A stretch of DNA of 7,895 nucleotides from Planctomycetota bacterium (GTDB lineage: Bacteria; Planctomycetota; Phycisphaerae; Tepidisphaerales; Tepidisphaeraceae): assembly GCA_023417885.1 (NCBI GenBank), contig JAEZED010000029.1:1-7895 (forward strand). The letters are read 5' to 3'. The position numbers and the translations under genes were made by a program. Under the pieces are notes generated by a model. That model was not told where the DNA came from. It saw only the letters and a list, made by a program, of their open reading frames with translations, and made no database searches. Within the stretch, counting starts at the first letter, position 1; every line of letters starts with the position of its first letter. Positions 1 to 6,984 of this stretch are shown one piece after another.

Positions 1-88
1 GCAGCGGCTGGTCGAGCACGGCCGGGCGGACGAGGCGCCCGGGGGGCGCGGCGGCGGCGCCGCCGGCGCACCAGCACGTGACCAGTGA
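1..88 (+). CDS. Possible 3' end of an upstream gene (partial)
   Basis: The frame beginning at base 2 is open from the window edge to a TGA at 86-88, and nearly every codon ends in G or C, as in the genes downstream. The translation starts QRLVEHGRADEA, a normal-looking helical stretch, and then becomes a Gly/Ala/Arg-rich tail ending in ARDQ, as often seen at protein C termini. The frame beginning at base 3 is also open and GC-ending, so the choice rests on amino-acid composition only. No family is recognisable from 28 residues. If real, the gene ends 35 bases before the alpha subunit, which would make co-transcription with the operon likely. Confidence 0.3.
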   Translation, partial: QRLVEHGRADEAPGGRGGGAAGAPARDQ

Positions 89-123
89 GAGCTCTCTAGT
101 GAACTCACGAAGGCAGGTTTGCC

Positions 124-3100
124 ATGATCGCTCCCGCGAATGAACCGTCGAGGACTCCCGGGCCACGGGGAACGACGCGGCGCCGCTTCCTGTTCCAGCT
201 CGCCGGCACGGGCGCCGGGCTTTCGCTGTTGGGCGAGAGCGTGGCCGAGGCCCTGGGCGCGCTGGCGCCCGTGCGGATCGACAACCCGCTGTCGGGCTAT
301 CCGAACCGCGGGTGGGAGAGGGTGTATCGCGACCTGTACAAGTCCGACTCCACCTTCACATTCCTGTGCGCCCCCAACGACACGCACAACTGCCTGCTGC
401 ATGCCCACGTCAAGAACGGCGTGGTGACGCGCATCAGTCCCACCTTCGGCTACGGCAAGGCGACGGACCTGGAAGGCAATCGCGCTTCGGCCCGCTGGGA
501 CCCCCGCTGCTGTCAGAAGGGGCTGGCGCTGGTTCGCCGCTTCTACGGCGATCGGCGCGTCAAGCGGCCGATGATGCGGCGCGGCTTCAAGCAGTGGATC
601 GACGACGGCTGTCCCCGCGATCCGGAGACGGGTGCGGTGGACGCCGACCGGTATCTCGACCGGGGTCGCGATCCCTGGCTGGCGGTCTCGTGGGATGAGG
701 CCTTCGACTACTCCGCCCGCGCACTGGTGGACATCGCGCGCACCTACCAGGGAGAGGAGGGGCAGCGGAAACTGGTCGCGCAGGGTTACGACCAGCTCAT
801 GGCGCAGGCGACGCGTGGCGCCGGGACCCAGGTGCTGAAGTTCCGCGGCGGAATGCCGGCATTGGGGATCACGCGCATCTTCGCCCAGTATCGCGTGGCC
901 AACTCGCTGGCGCTGCTGGACAGCACGATCCGCGGCGTCGGCGCCGACGAGGCGCTGGGCGCCCGCGGCTGGGACAACTACTCCTGGCACACCGATCTTC
1001 CGCCGGGCCATCCGATGGTCACGGGGCAGCAGACGGTCGATTTCGACCTGTGCAACGTCGAGCACGCCAACCTCGTGCTGGTCTGGGGTATGAACTGGAT
1101 CTGTACCAAGATGCCCGACAGCCACTGGCTGACGGAGGCGCGGCTCAAGGGCACGAAGATCGTCGTCATCAGCGCCGAGTACAGCGCGACGGCGAACAAG
1201 GGTGACGAGGTGATCGTCGTCCGTCCCGGCACGACGCCCGCTCTGGCGCTGGGCATGGCTCAGGTGGTGATGGCTGAGGGGCGCTTCGACCAGGAGTATG
1301 TCCGCACCCGAACCGACCTGCCGCTGCTTGTGCGCATGGACACGGGAAAGCTGCTCCGCGCCGACGAGCTGATCGCGGATTACCGGCCCGCGGAGCTGAA
1401 CAACGGGCTCGTCGTGCTCAAGGAAGGACAGCCCGTTCCCGAGCCGCACCTCCAGCCGTCCGCCGTGATGTCCGAGGCGAGGCGGATTGAGTGGGGCGAC
1501 TTCGTCATGCTCGACGCGCGGACGGGGAAACCGGCGGTGGTGACGCGCGACCAGATCGGCGGATTCCTCGCCGCAACAGGCATCGATCCGGCGCTGGAGG
1601 GGCGCTTCGAGGTGACGCTGGCCGACGGCAGCACGGTGGAGTGTCGCACGGTCTTCGACGTCACGAAGCAGATGCTCGACCAGAGCTACACGCCCGAGCA
1701 CGTCTCGAAGCTGACGTGGGCGCCGGCGGAGGCGATCCGTCAGCTGGCACGGGAAGTGGCCGCCAACCCGGAGAAGACACTCTTTGCGATGGGGATGGGA
1801 CCGAACCAGTACTTCAACAACGACCTGAAGGACCGCGGGGTGATGCTGCTGGCGGCATTGACGCGCAACCTGGGCTACATCGGCGGGAACGTCGGCTGCT
1901 ACGCCGGCAACTACCGTGGCGCGTTCTTCAGCGGGCTGCCGCAGTACATCATGGAAAATCCGTTCGACGTCGAGGCCGATCCGTTGAAGCCGGCGCGCAC
2001 GAAGCAGTACTACCGCACCGAGAGCGTCCACTACTTCAACCACGGCGACACGATCCTGCGGATGGGGAAGCATGTGCTCACCGGCAGCACGCACATCCCC
2101 ACGCCGACCAAGTCGATCCTCGTCTCCAACTCCAACTCCCTGATCGGCAACGTCAAGGGGCACTACGACGTCGTCATCAACACGCTCCGGCGCGTCGAGT
2201 TCTACGGCATCAGCGAGTGGTGGTGGACGGCGAGCTGCGAATACGCCGACGTCGTCTTCCCCGTCGACAGCTGGGCGGAGATGAAGTACCCCGATATGAC
2301 GCTGTCCGTGACGAACCCGTTCCTCTACGTCTTCCCGCCCACTCCCCTGCCGCGGATCCACGACACGCGCAGCGACGTGGAGGTCGCGATGGGGCTCTCG
2401 ACGGCCATCGGACGCGTCACGGGCGACGACCGGTACGGGGCGTACTGGAAGTTCGTGAAGGAGGGCCAGGTGCGGCCATACCTTCAGCGCATCCTCGACC
2501 AGTCCGTCGCCGCGCGCGGCTACCGGATCGAGGAGATCGAGGCCAAGGCGAGCCAGGGAATCCCGACGATCTCGCAGACGCGCACCTACCCGAAGTACGG
2601 CGGATACGAGCAGACGCACGAGGATCGTCCCTGGTACACGCGCTCCGGCCGGCTGGAGTTCTACCGCGATGAGGACGAGTTCATCGATGCCGGCGAGAAC
2701 CTGGTGATCCACCGGGAGCCGATCGACTCGACGTTCTACGAGCCCGCCGTGCTGGTGGCGGAGAAGCACCCGCTGCTCCGGCCCAGGGGACCGAAGGACT
2801 ACGGCGTGGACGAGTCCGACCAGTCGGCCGACGTGCGGCAGGCACGGCACGTCGTGCGGACGGTGAACGAGCTGCTGGCAAGCGAGCACCCGCTCCGGAA
2901 GGACGGCTACAGCTTCGTCTTCCACACGCCCAAGTATCGTCACGGCGCGCACACCACGCCCACGGACGTCGACATCATCGCCGCCTGGTTCGGTCCGTTC
3001 GGCGACATCCATCGCACCGACAAGCGCGTGCCGTATGTGGCGGAGATGTACGTGGACATCAACCCGCTCGATGCGAAGGCCCTGGGCGTAGAGGACGGGG

Positions 3101-3633
3101 ACTACGTCTGGATCGATGCGGACCCGCACGACCGGCCCTTCAGGGGATGGCAGGAGCAGCCGGAGTGGTACAAGGTCGCGCGGCTGATGGCCCGGGCGCG
3201 CTATTACAACGGCACCCCGCGAGGCATCACGCGCATGTGGCATAACGCACACGGCGCGAGCTGGGGGACGGTTCATGGGGCGATGTCCAATCCGACGGGC
3301 CTCGCCAAGTCGCCCTACACCAGCTACCAGGCGATGTTCCGTTCCGGCAGCCACCAGAGCTGCACGCGCGGCTTCATCAAGCCGACTTGGATGACCGACT
3401 CGCTCAACGTCAAGGAGATGCTCTCGCAGCAGATGGCCAAGGGATTCGTGCCCGATGTCCATTGCCCCACCGGCGCCCCGCGCGAGGCAATGGTGAAGAT
3501 CACCAAGGCCGAGGACGGCGGCCTCGAAGGAAAGGGCCTCTGGCGCGCCGCCGAGCAGGGGCTGCGCCCGACCTACGAGAACGAGACGCTCAGGAAGTTC
3601 ATCGCCGGCGATTTCATCGCCCGGCGCCCGTGA
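124..3633 (+). CDS. Type II DMSO-reductase-family molybdopterin catalytic (alpha) subunit, nitrite oxidoreductase/nitrate reductase-like
   Basis: Large Mo-bisMGD oxidoreductase of 1169 residues, close to the length of periplasmic NxrA-type proteins. A Tat signal is visible at residues 17-40 (T18-R-R-R-F-L followed by a hydrophobic, Ala/Gly-rich stretch), so the enzyme should act outside the cytoplasmic membrane. The N-terminal Fe-S (FS0) motif reads C82-x3-D86-x3-C90, with the fourth ligand probably C130 in the CQKG segment. NarG has H-x3-C-x3-C here. D291, in the segment WHTDLPPGHP, aligns with the Asp that ligates Mo in type II enzymes (Asp222 of NarG). The molybdopterin oxidoreductase domain spans roughly residues 185-800 and the C-terminal dinucleotide-binding domain roughly 930-1120. 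The ATG follows a weak purine-rich leader (GAAGGCAGG, 109-117), and the Tat motif right after it supports this start. It is the first gene of the alpha-beta-gamma-chaperone set. Family placement is secure. NXR/Nar-like identity rests on remembered similarity, and other substrates (chlorate, selenate) cannot be excluded. Confidence 0.93.
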   Translation: MIAPANEPSRTPGPRGTTRRRFLFQLAGTGAGLSLLGESVAEALGALAPVRIDNPLSGYPNRGWERVYRDLYKSDSTFTFLCAPNDTHNCLLHAHVKNGVVTRISPTFGYGKATDLEGNRASARWDPRCCQKGLALVRRFYGDRRVKRPMMRRGFKQWIDDGCPRDPETGAVDADRYLDRGRDPWLAVSWDEAFDYSARALVDIARTYQGEEGQRKLVAQGYDQLMAQATRGAGTQVLKFRGGMPALGITRIFAQYRVANSLALLDSTIRGVGADEALGARGWDNYSWHTDLPPGHPMVTGQQTVDFDLCNVEHANLVLVWGMNWICTKMPDSHWLTEARLKGTKIVVISAEYSATANKGDEVIVVRPGTTPALALGMAQVVMAEGRFDQEYVRTRTDLPLLVRMDTGKLLRADELIADYRPAELNNGLVVLKEGQPVPEPHLQPSAVMSEARRIEWGDFVMLDARTGKPAVVTRDQIGGFLAATGIDPALEGRFEVTLADGSTVECRTVFDVTKQMLDQSYTPEHVSKLTWAPAEAIRQLAREVAANPEKTLFAMGMGPNQYFNNDLKDRGVMLLAALTRNLGYIGGNVGCYAGNYRGAFFSGLPQYIMENPFDVEADPLKPARTKQYYRTESVHYFNHGDTILRMGKHVLTGSTHIPTPTKSILVSNSNSLIGNVKGHYDVVINTLRRVEFYGISEWWWTASCEYADVVFPVDSWAEMKYPDMTLSVTNPFLYVFPPTPLPRIHDTRSDVEVAMGLSTAIGRVTGDDRYGAYWKFVKEGQVRPYLQRILDQSVAARGYRIEEIEAKASQGIPTISQTRTYPKYGGYEQTHEDRPWYTRSGRLEFYRDEDEFIDAGENLVIHREPIDSTFYEPAVLVAEKHPLLRPRGPKDYGVDESDQSADVRQARHVVRTVNELLASEHPLRKDGYSFVFHTPKYRHGAHTTPTDVDIIAAWFGPFGDIHRTDKRVPYVAEMYVDINPLDAKALGVEDGDYVWIDADPHDRPFRGWQEQPEWYKVARLMARARYYNGTPRGITRMWHNAHGASWGTVHGAMSNPTGLAKSPYTSYQAMFRSGSHQSCTRGFIKPTWMTDSLNVKEMLSQQMAKGFVPDVHCPTGAPREAMVKITKAEDGGLEGKGLWRAAEQGLRPTYENETLRKFIAGDFIARRP

Positions 3634-3691
3634 ACCGAAGCACGACACACGCCCAGGCAGCATGCATCCGTACGAAAGCAGGTATTGAGCC

Positions 3692-4834
3692 ATGCCCAAG
3701 CGATTCAACTGGCAGCTCGGCCGCGAGATGGATTACGCATACGACGCCCCCCCGCCCCGGCGGCAGGTGGCGTACGTCATGGACATCAACAAGTGCATCG
3801 CCTGCCAGACCTGCACGGTCGCCTGCAAGACCGCCTGGACCAGCGGCAAGGGGCAGGAGACGATCTTCTACAACAACGTCGAGACCAAGCCGTACGGCGG
3901 CTATCCCACCGCCTGGGATCAGAAGCTGCTCGAGAAGACCGGCCCCGCCGAGTGGGAGCGCACGCCCAACGGGGGGAAGAAGCTCAAGAGTCTGACGATC
4001 TTCGAGCACAAGACACCCGACCAGCAGCCGCTGGGGCATCGGCCGATGTCGCTGGACTACGGCACGCCGAACCTCGGCGAGGACGACCTGTCGGCGCCGA
4101 TCGACATCGGTGAGGTCTTCAACGGCGTGCACGACAAGTGGATGTTCTACCTGGCGCGCATCTGCAACCACTGCGATCACCCCGCCTGCATTTCCGCATG
4201 TCCGCGGCAGGCGATCTACAAGCGCGAGGAGGACGGCATCGTGCTCGTCGATCAGGAGCGTTGCCGCGGCTACCAGGAGTGCAGCAAGGCGTGTCCTTAC
4301 AAGAAGGTCTTCTACAACCTGATGACTCGCACGAGCGAGAAGTGCATCGGGTGCTACCCGCGGGTGGAGAACGGGGAGGTCGCGCTCTGCGTCGAGTCGT
4401 GCATCGGGAAGATCCGCTTCCACGGATTCCTGACCACCGAGGGTGAGCCGCGCGAGGACAACCCGCTCGACTACCTCGTCAAGTTCCGCAAGATCGCCCT
4501 TCCGCTCTACCCGCAGTTCGGCACAGGCCCGAACGTCTACTACATCCCCCCGCTGCACATCCGCGGAGACTGGCTCGAGCAGCTCTTCGGGCCGGGCGTG
4601 GAAGAGGCCAAGGAGCTCTACCGCAACGTTCGGGAAGACAAGACGCTCCTGGGCGCAATGCTCCTCTTCGGCGCCAGCAACCGCATCATCATGCGCTTCG
4701 AGATCCAGGGCGACGAGGCGGTCGGCTGGGACGTCGACGGAAAGGAAGTCGCTCGCGTCCCCTTCACGGAGCCCGTCTACGAGCGGCCCCACTTCGACGA
4801 GAAGCACGGCGCTTACCGGCACAATCTCGCCTGA
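3692..4834 (+). CDS. Iron-sulfur electron-transfer (beta) subunit, NxrB/NarH-like, four Fe-S clusters
   Basis: A 380-residue beta subunit that carries electrons between alpha and gamma. Four Cys groups are visible: C35-x2-C38-x2-C41-x3-C45; C158-x2-C161-x4-C166-x3-C170; C191-x2-Y194-x2-C197-x3-C201; and C218-x2-C221-x11-C233-x3-C237. By analogy with NarH the clusters pair as C35/38/41/237, C45/218/221/233, C158/161/166/201 and C170/191/197. Y194 occupies the fourth position of the last set, as in Nxr/Pcr-type beta subunits (Trp in NarH), which predicts one [3Fe-4S] and three [4Fe-4S] clusters. Segments NWQLGR, NNVETKPYGGYP and KIALPLYPQFGT are hallmarks of the NxrB/PcrB group. There is no signal peptide, so it presumably leaves the cell bound to the Tat-exported alpha subunit. 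It starts 58 bases after alpha. The length is between the PcrB/SerB type (about 330) and NxrB (about 430). Confidence 0.93.
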   Translation: MPKRFNWQLGREMDYAYDAPPPRRQVAYVMDINKCIACQTCTVACKTAWTSGKGQETIFYNNVETKPYGGYPTAWDQKLLEKTGPAEWERTPNGGKKLKSLTIFEHKTPDQQPLGHRPMSLDYGTPNLGEDDLSAPIDIGEVFNGVHDKWMFYLARICNHCDHPACISACPRQAIYKREEDGIVLVDQERCRGYQECSKACPYKKVFYNLMTRTSEKCIGCYPRVENGEVALCVESCIGKIRFHGFLTTEGEPREDNPLDYLVKFRKIALPLYPQFGTGPNVYYIPPLHIRGDWLEQLFGPGVEEAKELYRNVREDKTLLGAMLLFGASNRIIMRFEIQGDEAVGWDVDGKEVARVPFTEPVYERPHFDEKHGAYRHNLA

Positions 4835-4848
4835 CCGGGAAACCCGCC

Positions 4849-5137
4849 ATGGACCCCACCCATCTCCAATCTGATGCTCAATCACGTGCCCGTTGTCGGC
4901 ATCCCGATCGCCCTGGCCCTGCACGTCCCGCGTCACCTGCCCGGCGTCGCCTTCCGCCTCCGCACCGCATCGCTCGCGGCGCCTTTGCTCCTGGGCATCA
5001 ACGAGGCGGTCATGCTCTTCCGAAACGCGAACCTGGGCGGACAGATTCGCCACACCGAAATCAGGTCGGATGCGCCGGCGGTTTCCGAGGGCCGCGCCCC
5101 CGCCGATAAGCAGGCCGTCGCCGAAGGCGCTGATTGA
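4849..5137 (+). pseudogene. Frameshifted and internally deleted remnant of a small membrane protein gene
   Basis: This fills most of the 336-base gap between beta and gamma. The ATG at 4849, 15 bases after beta, reads MDPTHL; the frame one base later then reads LMLNHVPVVGIPIALAL from 4871. Removing one base from CAAT at 4867-4870 joins them into MDPTHLHLMLNHVPVVG, which matches the N terminus of a small multi-helix membrane protein family I know only by its motifs (LNHVPV near the start, NLGGQIRHTEIR near the end). The same frame continues to NANLGGQIRHTEIR at about residue 52 of the 87-residue reading from 4874, then a low-complexity tail and TGA at 5135-5137. Family members as I recall them are about 140-170 residues with several helices; here the middle is largely absent, leaving a short HLPGV piece. 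The 4874 ATG has no ribosome binding site. An alternative is a functional shortened protein of 87 residues. The sense of decay is inferred, while the split motif is seen directly. Confidence 0.55.
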
Positions 5138-5151
5138 GCGAACTGATTTCC

Positions 5152-5161
5152 CAAGGCAAGG
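5152..5161 (+). promoter_or_regulatory. Ribosome binding site that decides the gamma start
   Basis: The purine-rich stretch CAAGGCAAGG ends nine bases before the ATG at 5171. An in-frame TTG at 5162 directly abuts it with no spacer, so the ATG is the better start and the longer reading by three residues is unlikely. Confidence 0.5.
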
Positions 5162-5170
5162 TTGAGTCAC

Positions 5171-6217
5171 ATGTCACGTCCCAGCAAACGCACCGGTGAA
5201 TTGGCGCTGGCGATCTACGCCGGCGGCCTCTTCGTCACCATCGTCGCCATGTTCGTGGCGGTGTTGATCTCGAGCCCGCGTCCGGTCGTCGTGGTCGTCG
5301 AATCCCCGTCTGCCGGCGCCGGGACGTCCGTCGGCGCAGCAGTGAGCGCGCCGGCGCCATCGGCCGGCGCTGCATCGGTGACGGCGCCACCACCCGCCGA
5401 AAGCGTCGTCCCCTCCGCGCCACCCGGCATACAGGTGATCGAGATCGCCGCCGTACCGCCGACAGACGACGTCTTCGCGGCGGACTGGCAGAACGCACCC
5501 GTGATGGAGGTGCCGCTGCTTCCGCAGACGGTGACGCGCCCCATGCTCGCCGGCGCGACGGTGAGGAGCGTCAGCGTGCAGGCCCTGCGCGACGGCAAGC
5601 GCATCGCCTGGCGCGTCTCGTGGGAGGCGCCCGAGCCTTCCTACAACGTCGACGCCGACCGCTTCAGCGACGCCGTGGCGATCCAGTTCTCCCTACAGCC
5701 GGGAACGCCCTTCCTGATGGGCGGCCCCGGAATGCCGGTGCACATCCTGCACTGGAAAGCGCTCTGGCAGAAGGACGTCGAAGAGCACTACCAGCAGGTG
5801 GAGGACGTGCACCCGAACTACCGCGCCGACTTCTACTGGTTCGCGGACGGCGACTTCCCCTCGCCCTATGCGACCTCGCTCGACAACCCGCAGGCGCGCC
5901 AGTTCATGCCCGCGATGGCGGCCGGAAACCCGATGGCCGACCCGGGGCGCGAGCGGCCCGTGGAGGAGCTGGTCGCGGAAGGGTTCGGCACCGCCACCAC
6001 GGTGCGCGACACGATCTCCGGCGCCAACGGACATTGGAAGGACGGGCGATGGACGGTCGTCTTCGACCGGCCGCTGACGAGCGACGACCCGATCGCCGCC
6101 GCCATGAGCGCGGGCAAGGCCGACGCACTCGCCTTTGCCGTCTGGGACGGAACGGCGAAGAACGTCGGCGGACAGAAGCATTTCTCGAACTGGATCCCGG
6201 TTCGGCTGAGCAAGTAA
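5171..6217 (+). CDS. Membrane-anchored gamma subunit with ethylbenzene-dehydrogenase-type heme b domain
   Basis: A 348-residue protein in three parts. Residues 11-33 form one hydrophobic helix after a basic N terminus (R3, K6, R7), which predicts N-in, body outside the membrane. Residues about 45-86 are an Ala/Pro/Ser/Gly linker. Residues about 87-348 look like the heme-b-binding domain of EbdC, DdhC, SerC and NxrC-type subunits. In EbdC the heme is held by one Met and one Lys; the candidates here are M183 or M188 in the MGGPGMPVHILHW region and K336 in GGQKHFSNW, the typical C-terminal motif. There is no CxxCH, so it is not a c-type cytochrome. Its job would be to pass electrons between the beta subunit and an outside partner. 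Gamma subunits of this family often have a cleaved signal peptide; here no clear cleavage site follows the helix, so an uncleaved anchor is favoured but not proven. The start was chosen at the ATG nine bases after an AAGGCAAGG site. Confidence 0.85.
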   Translation: MSRPSKRTGELALAIYAGGLFVTIVAMFVAVLISSPRPVVVVVESPSAGAGTSVGAAVSAPAPSAGAASVTAPPPAESVVPSAPPGIQVIEIAAVPPTDDVFAADWQNAPVMEVPLLPQTVTRPMLAGATVRSVSVQALRDGKRIAWRVSWEAPEPSYNVDADRFSDAVAIQFSLQPGTPFLMGGPGMPVHILHWKALWQKDVEEHYQQVEDVHPNYRADFYWFADGDFPSPYATSLDNPQARQFMPAMAAGNPMADPGRERPVEELVAEGFGTATTVRDTISGANGHWKDGRWTVVFDRPLTSDDPIAAAMSAGKADALAFAVWDGTAKNVGGQKHFSNWIPVRLSK

Positions 6218-6221
6218 CAAC

Positions 6222-6226
6222 GGAGG
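6222..6226 (+). promoter_or_regulatory. Shine-Dalgarno GGAGG that decides the chaperone start
   Basis: This is the strongest ribosome binding site in the window. An ATG lies only one base downstream (6228), too close for normal initiation, while an in-frame GTG at 6234 sits seven bases away, near the optimum. The GTG is therefore the likelier start. Confidence 0.6.
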
Positions 6227-6233
6227 AATGGCC

Positions 6234-6980
6234 GTGGCACAGTCAGCTACAGACGTGACGCTCCTGGCGCAGGCGGACCTGGTATTCCTCGCCGCCGACC
6301 TGCTGCGACGCCCCGACGAGGGCGACACGGCGCCCTGGGCCGATGCGATGGGGGCCCTTCCGGAGCTCCTCCGCGCCGCCGGGATCGCTCATAACCGGGC
6401 GCTGCTCGGCTCGCTGCGCGAGGCGCTGCTGGCGGCGATGGTCGCGGAGCACGAGCCCTGGCGGGAAGAGTATCACCGGCTCTTCGAGGGGCTGTTGCTC
6501 TGTCCGCCGAACCAGACGGCCTACGTCCGGCGCGACAAGGGCGCGATTATCGGTGATGCGTGCGGCTTCTACCTGGCCTTCGGCTTCCGCCCGCGCGACG
6601 ACGCCGGGGAGAAGCCGGATCACATCGTCAGCCAGCTCGAGTTCGTGGCGCTGCTCCTGGCGATGGCATACAACGCTCCGGACGAAGAGCGCCGGCGGCT
6701 CGTCGCCGACGCGCTGCGCGATTTCGCGGACAGTCACCTCGGCGAGTGGCTCCCCTCCTTCGCCGGCCGGCTGGCCTCGGTGACGCAGATGGGGCTCTAC
6801 TCCGCCGTCGCGCGGGCGTTGCGCGAGCTCTGGGAGGCCCTGGCGGAACATCACGGCCTCCGCGCCGACCCCTCGACGGCCGGAGCGCCCGAGCCGGAGC
6901 CGGACGAACCTTACGAGTGCGGCCTTGCGCCCTCGCCTGCCGCCCCCGTCCAGGTGAACTTCCGCGGCTGCGCGGTGTGA
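6234..6980 (+). CDS. TorD/NarJ-family molybdoenzyme assembly chaperone
   Basis: A 248-residue, mostly helical cytoplasmic protein (250 if started at the ATG at 6228). It carries the family's landmarks: EEYHRLFEG followed by CPPNQTAY (about residues 78-97), then CGFYLAFGFRP, then KPDHIVSQLEF with D129 and H130 at its centre. Such chaperones bind the apo-catalytic subunit, often its Tat signal, and hold it until the Mo cofactor is inserted and beta has joined. The place at the end of the operon, 16 bases after gamma, fits that role for the alpha subunit here. The C-terminal 40 residues are Pro/Glu-rich with two Cys (ECGLAP and FRGCAV), beyond the usual TorD fold; whether they bind anything is unknown. 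The GTG start is preferred because of the GGAGG spacing. Confidence 0.88.
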   Translation: MAQSATDVTLLAQADLVFLAADLLRRPDEGDTAPWADAMGALPELLRAAGIAHNRALLGSLREALLAAMVAEHEPWREEYHRLFEGLLLCPPNQTAYVRRDKGAIIGDACGFYLAFGFRPRDDAGEKPDHIVSQLEFVALLLAMAYNAPDEERRRLVADALRDFADSHLGEWLPSFAGRLASVTQMGLYSAVARALRELWEALAEHHGLRADPSTAGAPEPEPDEPYECGLAPSPAAPVQVNFRGCAV

Positions 6981-6984
6981 GAAG

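Noticed and set aside
87..96. Perfect 10-base palindrome GAGAGCTCTC upstream of alpha, as a possible operator
   Set aside because: The flanks do not extend the symmetry, no second copy was found, and no regulator gene is nearby; it is not distinguishable from chance.
1491..2672. A 393-codon open frame in another forward frame inside alpha
   Set aside because: It overlaps the conserved molybdopterin domain and its translation is Arg/Gly/Ala-rich with no recognisable motif, so it is a frame shadow.
3614..5170. A 518-codon open frame on the minus strand opposite beta and the spacer
   Set aside because: It lies antisense to a well-identified Fe-S subunit; such long shadows are expected in high-GC coding DNA, and its translation shows no family features.
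5162..5170. TTG start for gamma, three codons before the ATG
   Set aside because: It directly abuts the ribosome binding site, leaving no spacer, while the ATG at 5171 is well placed.
5300..5400. Repeated GCCGGCGC blocks in the gamma linker, as possible recombination or regulatory sites
   Set aside because: They follow from GC-ending Ala, Pro and Gly codons in a low-complexity linker.
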